Below, piece after piece: positions 24,748 to 30,974 of a stretch of DNA of 30,974 nt. How positions within the stretch are numbered: position 1 is the stretch's first letter; every line of letters starts with the position of its first letter. This stretch comes from CAZLBC01 sp964557575 (lineage in GTDB: Bacteria > Planctomycetota > Phycisphaerae > SM23-33): NCBI GenBank assembly GCA_964557575.1, contig CAZLBC010000054.1, positions 1-30,974 on the forward strand, in the 5' to 3' direction. A program made the translations under genes and the position numbers. The notes beneath the pieces are model-generated. The model was not told the DNA's origin, did not search any database, and saw nothing but the letters and a program-made list of their open reading frames with translations.

Positions 24748-24978
24748 ATGCGATACATCTACATTACAATCATCGTTGTTGCCACGATCGTCGTCCTGCT
24801 TTTCGTTTTCGAAAATACCCTTTCCACCACCGTTTCTTTTTTCTCTGCAAGTGTTACCCTCCCACTTTCAATCATAGTCCTGACAGCCTATGTCATGGGC
24901 ATACTAACTGGAGGGATGGTGGTTTCGTCTCTACGTGCGTTGCTTCATGGCGCAACCAAGAAACAAAGTCAACTCTAA
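24748..24978 (+). CDS. LapA-domain (DUF1049) small membrane protein
   Basis: A 76-residue protein with two membrane segments (about residues 4-22 and 38-62), FENTLSTTVSFF between them and a short basic tail, the LapA/DUF1049 pattern. LapA/YciS works with LapB in lipopolysaccharide homeostasis in enterobacteria; whether this one does is unknown. GGAGGT lies 7 bases before the ATG. It starts 48 bases after the attC-like core and is the first gene of that putative cassette. AT-rich like its neighbours. Confidence 0.75.
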   Translation: MRYIYITIIVVATIVVLLFVFENTLSTTVSFFSASVTLPLSIIVLTAYVMGILTGGMVVSSLRALLHGATKKQSQL

Positions 24979-24990
24979 CGATGCATGTAG

Positions 24991-25294
24991 AAGTGTGCCT
25001 ACCGAAGAGATTGGCTAAATACACATAGCTGCAATTCAAAAAATTTTCGGATAACCGGGCGAGTATTCACCCGAGACTGGTGCTTTGATGGTACAGGTCA
25101 GCGTCTGGCCTGTTGGAGCTGGGCACATGGCAATGGCACATCTGAAGCGGACATGATGGTTTGGAGTGCAATTACAGGAAAGCGGATGGGGTTAAAGAAA
25201 ATTCCAGGCTGCATTAGAACAATAAGCTGGGAAACCGCAAAAAAAGCATTTGTTGCACAACTCGTAGATGGTCGTACCCGTAATATGCCCTGAA
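24991..25294 (+). pseudogene. Open frame without start codon, unknown protein remnant
   Basis: From 24991 to TGA 25292-25294 the frame is open for about 100 codons. It reads like protein: VFTRDWCFDGTGQRLACW, then WAHGNGTSEADMMVWSAITG and KKAFVAQLVDGRTRNMP. The only ATGs are halfway through (25159 region) with no ribosome site, and a TAG closes the frame at 24988. I do not recognise a family. It may be a gene that lost its 5' end, or coincidence. Confidence 0.3.
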
Positions 25295-25344
25295 TGGTGC
25301 CGAAAGCTGAAAGAATAAGGAGCCTAACAGGCGAGGAAAGCAAT

Positions 25345-26514
25345 ATGAGCCAAAACAAGAGACCGGATTGCGAGACGGGACGTCGTCATGGCGCGACACC
25401 CGCGAGTGCCGATGTGGGGGAGGCATTGCGTACCTCGGAATGCCGCTATCGCAGACTATTCGAGTCTGCCAAGGACGGAATTCTGATCCTCGACGCCGAG
25501 ACCGGGATGATCACGGATGCCAATCCGTATCTATTGGAATTGCTGGGCTACTCGCGCGAAGATTTGGTCCGGAAGAAAGTCTGGGATCTCGGTTTCCTCG
25601 CGGATGTCGTTGCCAACGAGGCTAACTTTTCCGAGCTACAGCAGAAGGGATTCATCCGGTACGATGATCTGGCGCTGGAGGGCCGCGATGGAAAGCGGCA
25701 TGAGGTGGAGTTCATCAGCAATACCTACCTGGAACGCGACCGGAAGGTCATGCAGTGCAACATCCGAGAAATTTCTGAACGAAAGAAGGCAGAAAGAGCT
25801 GAGCGGGAATCCGCATTGATGATCCAACGGATTATCAATGCAATACCCGCTCGTGTCTTCTGGAAGGACAAGGATCTTGTCATCCTGGGCTGCAATGCGG
25901 CATTCGCCCATGATGCGGGTTTCGCCGATCCCGCGGACATTATCGGAAAAGACGACTTCCAGATGGGATGGCGCGAGCAAGCGGAAAAGTATCGCGCCGA
26001 TGATAGAGCCGTCATCGAAAGTGGTTGCGCCAAGCTGCTCGTCGAGGAAACCCAGACGACCCCGGCCGGGGACACCATCACGCTGCTGACAAACAAATTG
26101 CCGCTGGTCAATGCAGACGGCGAAATCGTCGGTGTGATTGGAACATATATGGACATCACTGCCCTCAAGCAGTCACAGGAATCCCGCGACCTGCTGGCGA
26201 TTGCGGTGGAGCAGGCGGCGGAGGCGATCATCATCACGGATCAGACGGGCAGGATTGTCTACGTGAATCCGGTGTTCGAGACGATTACCGGCTATACCCG
26301 TGAAGATGCCATCGGCCGGAACCCGCGCATTCTCAAGAGCGGCAAGCACGACGAAGAGTTCTACCACCGGATGTGGGCGGAACTGACTACCGGCCGCGTG
26401 TTTCGATGCCACATGATCAACAAGCGAAAGGACGGTACCCTCTACAAGGAAGAGTCCACGATCTCGCCCGTGTCCTGGGCACAACGGGCAAAACCACGCA
26501 TTATGTCGCCGTGA
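25345..26514 (+). CDS. PAS-domain sensor, N-terminal half of a frame-split histidine kinase
   Basis: 389 residues with three PAS/PAC domains: about 32-150 (RRLFESAKDGILILDAETG), 160-280 (FWKDKDLVILGCNAAFA) and 285-385 (IIITDQTGRIVYVNPVFETITGYTREDAIG). Cytoplasmic, with no membrane segment seen. The frame stays homologous up to YKEESTISPV at about 26475, after which the normal continuation is found one base back in the next frame, starting LGTTGKTTHYVAVKRD. So this is a one-base deletion relative to a single kinase, or an error. GAGG precedes the ATG by 8 bases. The stop at 26512-26514 overlaps a GTG of the second half as GTGA. Confidence 0.85.
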   Translation: MSQNKRPDCETGRRHGATPASADVGEALRTSECRYRRLFESAKDGILILDAETGMITDANPYLLELLGYSREDLVRKKVWDLGFLADVVANEANFSELQQKGFIRYDDLALEGRDGKRHEVEFISNTYLERDRKVMQCNIREISERKKAERAERESALMIQRIINAIPARVFWKDKDLVILGCNAAFAHDAGFADPADIIGKDDFQMGWREQAEKYRADDRAVIESGCAKLLVEETQTTPAGDTITLLTNKLPLVNADGEIVGVIGTYMDITALKQSQESRDLLAIAVEQAAEAIIITDQTGRIVYVNPVFETITGYTREDAIGRNPRILKSGKHDEEFYHRMWAELTTGRVFRCHMINKRKDGTLYKEESTISPVSWAQRAKPRIMSP

Positions 26515-27707
26515 AACGCGACCTCTCGCACGAGATGCACCTCGAAGCGCAACTCCATCAAGCCCAGAAGATGGAATCCGTGGGCCGTTTGGCGGGGGGC
26601 GTGGCGCATGACTTCAACAATCTGCTTATGGGCATCATGGGATACGTCGAGTTGTGCAAGGAGAAAATTGAGCCGGGCCATACGATCCGCGAGTGGCTCG
26701 ACGAAATAACCTTGTGCTCCGAGAGGTCGGCCGAAATCACCCGGCAACTTCTGGCCTTTGCCCGGAAACAGGTTATCAAGCCCAAGATCGTAGACCTCAA
26801 CGATTCCGTGGGGAGCATGCTCAAGCTTTTGCGGCGGCTGATCGACGAGGATATCAGTCTGGTTTGGCGGCCCGGCAGGGGCCTTTATCAGGTACTGATC
26901 GATCCGGCGCAGATCGACCAGATCCTTGCCAACCTGTGCGTCAATGCTCGCGACGCGATCGACGGCGTCGGTGAGATCGTCATCAAGACCGAAAAGGCTC
27001 ACATTGATGCAGACTATTGCGCAAGCCATCCGGATGCCATTCCCGGAGAATATGTCTGTCTCTCGGTCAGCGACGATGGCAGCGGAATGAACGAGGAGGA
27101 TCTGGCGCGGGTGTTCGAGCCGTTCTTCACGACGAAGGGGATCGGCAAGGGAACGGGTCTGGGGTTGTCCACCGTCTATGGTATCGCCAAGCAGAACTTC
27201 GGATCCGTAGACGCATCCAGCGAACCAGGCAAGGGCTCGACATTCAGGGTCTATTTGCAAGAGGTTGAGGCAGAGGTCGTGAAAACGACCGTTACCAGCA
27301 AGGCGGAAGCACCCAGAGGACGAGGTGAGACCATCCTGTTGGTGGAGGACGAGAAAGCACTGAGCGAAATCTGCGGCCTGTTCTTGGAATCCCTCGGGTA
27401 TCACGTCGTGGCCGTGGAGACACCGGCCGAAGCCTTGAAACTGACAGCCCAGCATTCGGGGGCCATTCATCTGTTGTTGACCGACGTGGTCATGCCCGGA
27501 ATGGATGGATGCCAACTGGCGAAAAGAATCTCTGTGGCCAAGCCAGGCGTCAAGGTGCTGTTCATGTCCGGTTACACATCTGATGTGATAAGCAGACGCG
27601 GGGTATTTGACGAAGGCATGCATTTCATGTCCAAGCCGTTCACGCGCGATGACCTCGCTCGCAAAGTGCGGCAGTTGCTCGATGCCTCATCCGTACAAAC
27701 GACATAG
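26511..27707 (+). CDS. Hybrid histidine kinase C-terminal half: HisKA, HATPase, receiver
   Basis: 398 residues if started at GTG 26511. The phosphoacceptor His33 lies in GGVAHDFNNLL. The ATPase boxes are N (NLCVNARDAI), G1 (DDGSGM), F (FEPFFTTK) and G2 (GKGTGLGLSTVYGIAKQ). A receiver domain follows with acidic VEDE, the phosphoacceptor Asp in LLLTDVVMPG, and Lys in MSKPF. No DNA-binding output is fused, so signal goes to a partner. The HK frame begins near 26475, before the GTG, confirming a split gene. There is no ribosome site before the GTG; coupling by the GTGA overlap is possible. The stop is one base before the attC-like site 2. Confidence 0.85.
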   Translation: MKRDLSHEMHLEAQLHQAQKMESVGRLAGGVAHDFNNLLMGIMGYVELCKEKIEPGHTIREWLDEITLCSERSAEITRQLLAFARKQVIKPKIVDLNDSVGSMLKLLRRLIDEDISLVWRPGRGLYQVLIDPAQIDQILANLCVNARDAIDGVGEIVIKTEKAHIDADYCASHPDAIPGEYVCLSVSDDGSGMNEEDLARVFEPFFTTKGIGKGTGLGLSTVYGIAKQNFGSVDASSEPGKGSTFRVYLQEVEAEVVKTTVTSKAEAPRGRGETILLVEDEKALSEICGLFLESLGYHVVAVETPAEALKLTAQHSGAIHLLLTDVVMPGMDGCQLAKRISVAKPGVKVLFMSGYTSDVISRRGVFDEGMHFMSKPFTRDDLARKVRQLLDASSVQTT

Positions 27708-27708
27708 C

Positions 27709-27786
27709 TGCCAACTAGAGCATCCAGCGCTACAAAATGGGCCACGCGGACGCGGCCCTTTTTGAGGCTGATGCTGGACGTGGGGC
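27709..27786 (+). repeat. attC-like site 2 (degenerate) after the kinase gene
   Basis: An imperfect palindrome from TGCCAAC (27709-27715) to GTGGGGC (27780-27786). The arms AGCATC-C-AGC (27719-27728) and GCT-GATGCT (27767-27775) pair with one bulged C, as in attC folds. The last core GTGGGGC deviates from GTTRRRY at one conserved T. The loop holds a terminator-like hairpin. CCAAC at its left end is complementary to GTTGG at the left boundary of the same cassette (24694), the relation expected for a cassette's own ends. Confidence 0.4.
27739..27763 (+). terminator. Intrinsic terminator after the histidine kinase
   Basis: GGGCC-A-CG (27739-27746) pairs with CG-C-GGCCC (27751-27758) around CGGA, followed by five T. 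Confidence 0.6.
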
Positions 27787-27813
27787 AGGAAGAAATTTTA
27801 TTGATACACGCTA

Positions 27814-27842
27814 TTGACCATATCGCATCGATATGATATTTG
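27814..27842 (+). promoter_or_regulatory. vapBC promoter with palindromic operator
   Basis: A perfect inverted repeat CATATCG-CAT-CGATATG (27819-27835) lies in the spacer of a weak TTGACC (27814-27819) / TATTTG (27837-27842) promoter with 17-base spacing, 28 bases before the vapB start. Autoregulation through such palindromes is standard for VapBC pairs. Confidence 0.55.
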
Positions 27843-27863
27843 TATTACGGAAAGGATATCGAT

Positions 27864-28073
27864 ATGGAAGCGGTAACAGTCTCACCCAAATTTCAAGTTG
27901 TAATACCACGTGCAGTACGTCAGAAAATGCACATTCAACCCGGAGAAAAGCTCCAGGTAATCTGTTTTGATGATCGTATTGAAATGGTTCGTACTCATCC
28001 TATGCGCGAGATGCGAGGTTTCCTTAAAGGACTTGATCCAACATTCAAGCGCGAAAGGGAAGATAGAGTATGA
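27864..28073 (+). CDS. vapB: VapB-type antitoxin (AbrB/SpoVT fold)
   Basis: A 69-residue protein with the swapped-hairpin AbrB DNA-binding motif (VSPKFQVVIPRAVRQKMHIQPGEK, split here as two strands) in residues 5-30 and a C-terminal tail that should wrap the toxin. It binds DNA and inhibits VapC. I start at ATG 27864 because AAAGGA lies 7 bases upstream; an earlier in-frame ATG-like start at 27840 has no site. It overlaps vapC by ATGA. AT-rich composition. Confidence 0.88.
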   Translation: MEAVTVSPKFQVVIPRAVRQKMHIQPGEKLQVICFDDRIEMVRTHPMREMRGFLKGLDPTFKREREDRV

Positions 28074-28459
28074 ATCTAGTAGATACATCCGGATGGATCG
28101 AATACTTCTTCTCAGGACCAAATGCAAACTTTTTCGCTAAACCGATAGAGAAAACTGAGGAGCTTCTAATACCGACAATCTGTATGTATGAAGTCTTCAA
28201 AAAAGTCAACATTGTCGCTGATGAAGCAAAAGCACTTCAAGTTGTCGCCCAGATGCGACAGGGCACGGTAGTGGACCTTACTGAAGATATAGCAATCAGT
28301 GCTTCACTGATCAGTATCAAACACAAACTCCCTATGGCAGATAGCATGATATATGCAACAGCCAAAGCACATGATGCTATCACCTGGACTCAGGATCAAG
28401 ATTTCGAAAATATGCCAAGAGTTAACTACAAATCGGCCCGAACAACAAAATCCACCTGA
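28070..28459 (+). CDS. vapC: VapC-type PIN-domain ribonuclease toxin
   Basis: A 129-residue PIN-domain nuclease with the acidic metal-binding residues in place: Asp5 (LVDTSGWIEYF), Glu41 (CMYEVFKKV), Asp91 (PMADSMIYATA) and Asp109/111 (TQDQDFENM). VapC toxins cut tRNA or rRNA. The start overlaps the vapB stop by four bases. Its last residues (RTTKST) and the stop TGA at 28457-28459 are encoded by the attC-like repeat itself, showing that the repeat and the gene travel as one unit or were fused at that point. Confidence 0.92.
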   Translation: MNLVDTSGWIEYFFSGPNANFFAKPIEKTEELLIPTICMYEVFKKVNIVADEAKALQVVAQMRQGTVVDLTEDIAISASLISIKHKLPMADSMIYATAKAHDAITWTQDQDFENMPRVNYKSARTTKST

Positions 28460-28505
28460 CCTTCAATCGCTGCGCCATTTCAGGCAGGTGATTTACACGT
28501 TACGA
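28436..28505 (+). repeat. attC-like recombination site 3 (copy B of near-identical pair)
   Basis: From GCCCGAAC (28436-28443) to GTTACGA (28499-28505). Bases 28439-28499 match 24633-24694 except two substitutions and one missing base. The arms AAATCCACCTGA and TCAGGCAGGTGATTT pair with unpaired bases. GCCC at the left is complementary to GGGC in the presumed left end of the vapBC cassette (27780-27786). The vapC stop is inside it, and the next gene starts 2 bases after it. Confidence 0.7.
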
Positions 28506-28507
28506 AT

Positions 28508-29359
28508 ATGAAAAGATTAGCAGTCATGTGCTTGAGCAGCCTGTACTGTTGCGGACAGGTTGCCGGTCAGGATTCCGCAGTGTCGCCGAACAAGGCCGGC
28601 ACCGCCGGTCCACAGACCGATGCGGCGGTCCTGTACACTCAGAGCGGAACCGACCCCCCGTTCAAGGCACTGCTCCATGACAAAGTCATACCCGTCGGAC
28701 ATAACTCCACGGGAGGCGTCAAAGGTTCAGGTATTGACGTTAACAACGCCCTCGTGGAACGGGGCGCGAACAGCACGAATGCCATCCCGAAAGACATCAG
28801 GATCCATACCGTGTGCAACAGTGTCATTCCGCGCAAGGACTTCCATAAATGGACGCGATGGTATCAGGAGGACGGGAACACACAGGTCTTCCGCCTCTTC
28901 AGGGGCGAATATAATGTGCGCAACGACCGGGAGTACCCCGGGCGGGTTGAGGCCTTCAGCACACTACAATGGAAACGGGGCGCCTGGCACGAGTGGGAAG
29001 GCACCTACACCATCGCCAAGCCCTACGACTGCGCGATCTTCCAGGCCAAGAACCGTACCCACGCCTGGAGCGTGATGATCAACATGACGCAAGACGGAAA
29101 CATCATCCTGAACCACCGGCGGCATCAGCCGGACCGGGTCATCGCCCGGGATATGACGAAAAAGAGCTTTCACCTGCGGATCCGGGACAACGGGCACGAC
29201 TACGAGGTGTTCCTGAACGGCGAGAAGGTCGGCGCGGGGCATTTCGAGCGGCCGACCGATTCGACCAGGTTCCGGTGGGGCATGTATCCGGGAGAGCGAA
29301 CCGGCACGACCATGAAGAAAGACGCGATGATCTTCGTCACCGGAGCCGGGTTCGAGTGA
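28508..29359 (+). CDS. Secreted jelly-roll (concanavalin-like) protein, possible polysaccharide lyase
   Basis: A 283-residue protein with a signal peptide (to about residue 20). The C-terminal 200 residues are beta-rich with conserved WTRWYQEDGNTQVFRLF, WHEWEGTYTI, IFQAKN, WSVMINMTQDGNIILNHRR, FHLRIRDNGHDYEVFLNGE and FRWGMYPG. This pattern is known to me from planctomycete proteins annotated as lectin-like or polysaccharide lyases; I cannot name the family or the catalytic residues. GC-rich like the host chromosome. The ATG has no ribosome site and lies only 9 bases after the GTT core at 28499, so the insertion may have removed its promoter, or the gene itself is in a cassette. Confidence 0.65.
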   Translation: MKRLAVMCLSSLYCCGQVAGQDSAVSPNKAGTAGPQTDAAVLYTQSGTDPPFKALLHDKVIPVGHNSTGGVKGSGIDVNNALVERGANSTNAIPKDIRIHTVCNSVIPRKDFHKWTRWYQEDGNTQVFRLFRGEYNVRNDREYPGRVEAFSTLQWKRGAWHEWEGTYTIAKPYDCAIFQAKNRTHAWSVMINMTQDGNIILNHRRHQPDRVIARDMTKKSFHLRIRDNGHDYEVFLNGEKVGAGHFERPTDSTRFRWGMYPGERTGTTMKKDAMIFVTGAGFE

Positions 29360-29476
29360 TCTCGACCTTTTTCCGTGGAATACCCTGTGCCAACACAAGC
29401 ATGCATGTTACGTCGCTGCCGGCGCTTCCGAAACTCCCTGGACACTACCCGAGAAGCAATTGAAGCGCGGGCTTGA

Positions 29477-30619
29477 TCACAGCAGTGTATCGAGGTGGCG
29501 CAACCCCTCTTCGACCGGGATCACAGCAATACCGTCTATCGTGAGCCGGCGGTCACCGCCGTAGAGAACGGCGGCCCCGGCAACGGGGTAATCCTCGCAA
29601 AAAGACTTCAGGGCCGTGATATCCTTCCGATCGATCCTCCCCCTGCGCTTGACCTCTATCGCAACAAGGCCCCGGGGGCCATATAACACGAAATCGACCT
29701 CGGAGCCCTTTGTCGTTCGCCAGTAGTACAGCGAGTATCCCAAGCCGAAATTGTCGTTGTGTGCCTGCAGGTTCTGGAGTACGACCGTTTCAAGCGCCAC
29801 CCCATCGATCAATTCCGGCGTATCCAGCGGCCCCTTCGGCCTGATTGCGCGATATACCCCCGCGTCAAAGAAATAAAACTTGGGGTGCCGCACCAGACGC
29901 CGCTTCGCCTTTTTCGTGAAAACCGGTATGCGATAAGCGATCAGCAGGTCCTCGATAATCTGAAAATAGCTTTCCGCCGCCTTTCGGTGAATCGAGCACT
30001 CCCGGCTCACTGCCGAGATGTTCAATACCGCGCCCTGCGAGAAACTCGCCGCCTCGAGAAAACGATTGAACCCGGCGAGATTCCTGGTCAGTCCCTCCTG
30101 GAGAACTTCTTCCCGCAGGTATGTCTCCACGTAACTCGCCAGATACCGTTCGGGATCGACATCTTTTTCCGAATCGTACAGGGTCGGCAGGAGACCGTGA
30201 TTCACCGCCTTCCCCAGCGAAAAGGTATCGCCCAGTTCCATCGCCGAGAGCGGGTGCAGGTAACCGGTCAGGGCACGTCCCGCCAGGAGGTTGGAAACGG
30301 CCGTGCGTAGCTTTCGGGGACTGGAGCCCGTCAATATAAACGTCCGCCCGTGTTCTTCAATCTGGCGGTGAACTTCGTCGAGAAGGGCGGGAATTTTCTG
30401 TATTTCATCGATGATTATAACCGGCGGCTTTTCATCCGGAATGTATTGGTCCAAGCGCTGGGGTTCCGCGAGCAGGGAATTGAACACCCGCGATTCCAGC
30501 AGGTCCAGCCAGACGCTCTTGTCACGGTAGCAGTTACGCAGCCAGTACGATTTACCTGTACCCCGCGGACCGAAGAGAAAAAAACTGCCACGCGGAAAAG
30601 TTATGTTTCGACCGATCAT
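29477..30619 (-). CDS. AAA ATPase with DUF4143 C-terminal domain
   Basis: 380 residues. Walker A GPRGTGKS is at 17-24, Walker B VIIIDEIQK near 70-80, sensor TGSSPRKLR near 103, and a C-terminal DUF4143 domain with ALETVVLQNL, WRTTKGSEVDFVL and VAIEVKRRG, which resembles a PD-(D/E)xK nuclease core (E, D, E-x-K). The family is common in archaea and bacteria with no settled function, often in mobile or defence-rich regions. I take ATG 30617-30619 since the fold starts there; the frame extends to 30703 but would cross the two palindromes upstream. No ribosome site is visible. Confidence 0.88.
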   Translation of the reverse strand: MIGRNITFPRGSFFLFGPRGTGKSYWLRNCYRDKSVWLDLLESRVFNSLLAEPQRLDQYIPDEKPPVIIIDEIQKIPALLDEVHRQIEEHGRTFILTGSSPRKLRTAVSNLLAGRALTGYLHPLSAMELGDTFSLGKAVNHGLLPTLYDSEKDVDPERYLASYVETYLREEVLQEGLTRNLAGFNRFLEAASFSQGAVLNISAVSRECSIHRKAAESYFQIIEDLLIAYRIPVFTKKAKRRLVRHPKFYFFDAGVYRAIRPKGPLDTPELIDGVALETVVLQNLQAHNDNFGLGYSLYYWRTTKGSEVDFVLYGPRGLVAIEVKRRGRIDRKDITALKSFCEDYPVAGAAVLYGGDRRLTIDGIAVIPVEEGLRHLDTLL

Positions 30620-30643
30620 GCATACATGATAGGGGTTAATTTT

Positions 30644-30690
30644 GGAGTTGTAAACTCCATTAATGGGATATATTTTGAGTTTTCGACTCC
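30644..30690 (-). promoter_or_regulatory. Two tandem palindromes upstream of the DUF4143 ATPase gene
   Basis: GGAGTT-GTA-AACTCC (30644-30658) is a perfect palindrome. A related GAGT-TTTCG-ACTCC lies at 30677-30690. Both are flanked by similar AT-rich ends (TTTT before, CCATTAA or CCATATTAA after), 33 bases apart (about three helical turns). Probably an operator pair for the ATPase gene. The regulator is unknown. Confidence 0.45.
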
Positions 30691-30827
30691 ATATTAACAC
30701 CAATTAATGCCGAAAGATGCATGTCATCCGGGGGGCTTCGAACGCCCCGGCCGCCCTGCCGCAGGACATGTGTATAGATCATGGTGGTGGCAGCGTCCCC
30801 GTGCCCTGGCAGACCCTGAATCGTCCG
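30660..30827 (-). pseudogene. Integron-integrase-type tyrosine recombinase, C-terminal remnant
   Basis: The minus strand reads RTIQGLPGHGDAATTMIYTH then VLRQGGRGVRSPPDD (30827 to 30723). This matches the end of IntI integrases (TVQ..LGH.D..TTMIYTHVL...G.GVRSP.D), including the catalytic Tyr at codon 30776-30774 and the box II His in GHGD. The frame runs on to a TGA-type end at 30660 with unrelated residues. Upstream of 30827 the expected HxLRHSFATHLL block is missing, so the gene is truncated to ~35 residues and cannot be active. It is 2.2 kb beyond the last attC-like site. Confidence 0.7.
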
Positions 30828-30974
30828 GTTAGGGGGTCTCCCCGGACAAGAACACCAACTGCAGATGCGCAGCCCGGGCACTTAACCCCGGCCCTGAGCC
30901 TCTCCCGAGGAAACTCCCGGAACACGCCGGCGGCGCAACAACCGGGTCGGCCCGACGAGAAACAGCCGGGCAGT
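30828..30974. other. GC-rich end of window, no gene recognised
   Basis: No frame here continues the recombinase, and I see no repeat or RNA structure. A minus-strand frame contains CPGC but is too short to judge. Confidence 0.3.

Noticed and set aside
26465..26515. Programmed -1 frameshift in the histidine kinase
   Set aside because: No X-XXY-YYZ slippery heptamer followed by a stable structure is visible at the shift point, so a simple indel is more likely.
1..30974. CRISPR arrays, rRNA genes, replication origins
   Set aside because: None seen: no regularly spaced repeats, no rRNA-like blocks, no DnaA-box clusters.

Overview
The window reads as a chromosomal segment of a high-GC planctomycete, most likely Phycisphaerae-like. 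The reasons are Thr-Arg-Pro-Ala-rich linkers in exported proteins, many secreted carbohydrate-active proteins, a Gfo/Idh/MocA oxidoreductase next to a protein with two DUF1080 (3-keto-disaccharide hydrolase) domains, HEAT and discoidin domains, and an AraC-type regulator with a periplasmic-binding-like sensor. This assignment is an inference from gene content; no rRNA is present.

Layout. 1-2.2 kb: a Fic protein with a candidate operator, a duplicated Fic tail remnant, and a broken rhamnogalacturonan-lyase-like gene. 2.3-7.3 kb: two lipoproteins and an apparent three-gene operon (exported membrane-anchored protein, FtsX-type permease, LolD/MacB-type ATPase). 7.4-8.7 kb: pcm, a gene-poor stretch with short repeats, and tRNA-Arg(TCT). 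8.7-10.6 kb: an exported TIM-barrel protein coupled to an archaemetzincin-like metalloprotease. 10.6-16 kb: a divergent run of a GH141-like beta-helix protein, ThpR and a secreted (alpha/alpha)6 glycosidase. 16-17.7 kb: dihydrofolate reductase behind a XylR-like regulator. 17.8-18.4 kb: a 163-bp palindromic MITE-like element, then a promoter and a terminator enclosing three hairpins whose loops all carry UCCCC(C), which looks like an uncharacterised small RNA. 18.4-23.3 kb: the Gfo/Idh/MocA protein and the HEAT/discoidin/double-DUF1080 protein, plausibly an oxidise-then-cleave pathway for glycosides.

23.3-31 kb is different in base composition and content. It holds HigBA and VapBC toxin-antitoxin modules, a LapA-like membrane protein and a frame-split PAS histidine kinase. 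Each coding block ends at or in an imperfect palindrome resembling an integron attC site; two of these are nearly identical over 62 bases and lie 3.8 kb apart. The last part of an integron-type tyrosine recombinase survives at 30.7-30.8 kb on the minus strand. I read this as a degraded chromosomal integron or an integrase-less cassette cluster next to an AAA/DUF4143 ATPase and a secreted lectin-fold protein.

The two most interesting items are the three-hairpin C-rich-loop RNA (18.15-18.26 kb) and the cassette array with its relic integrase.
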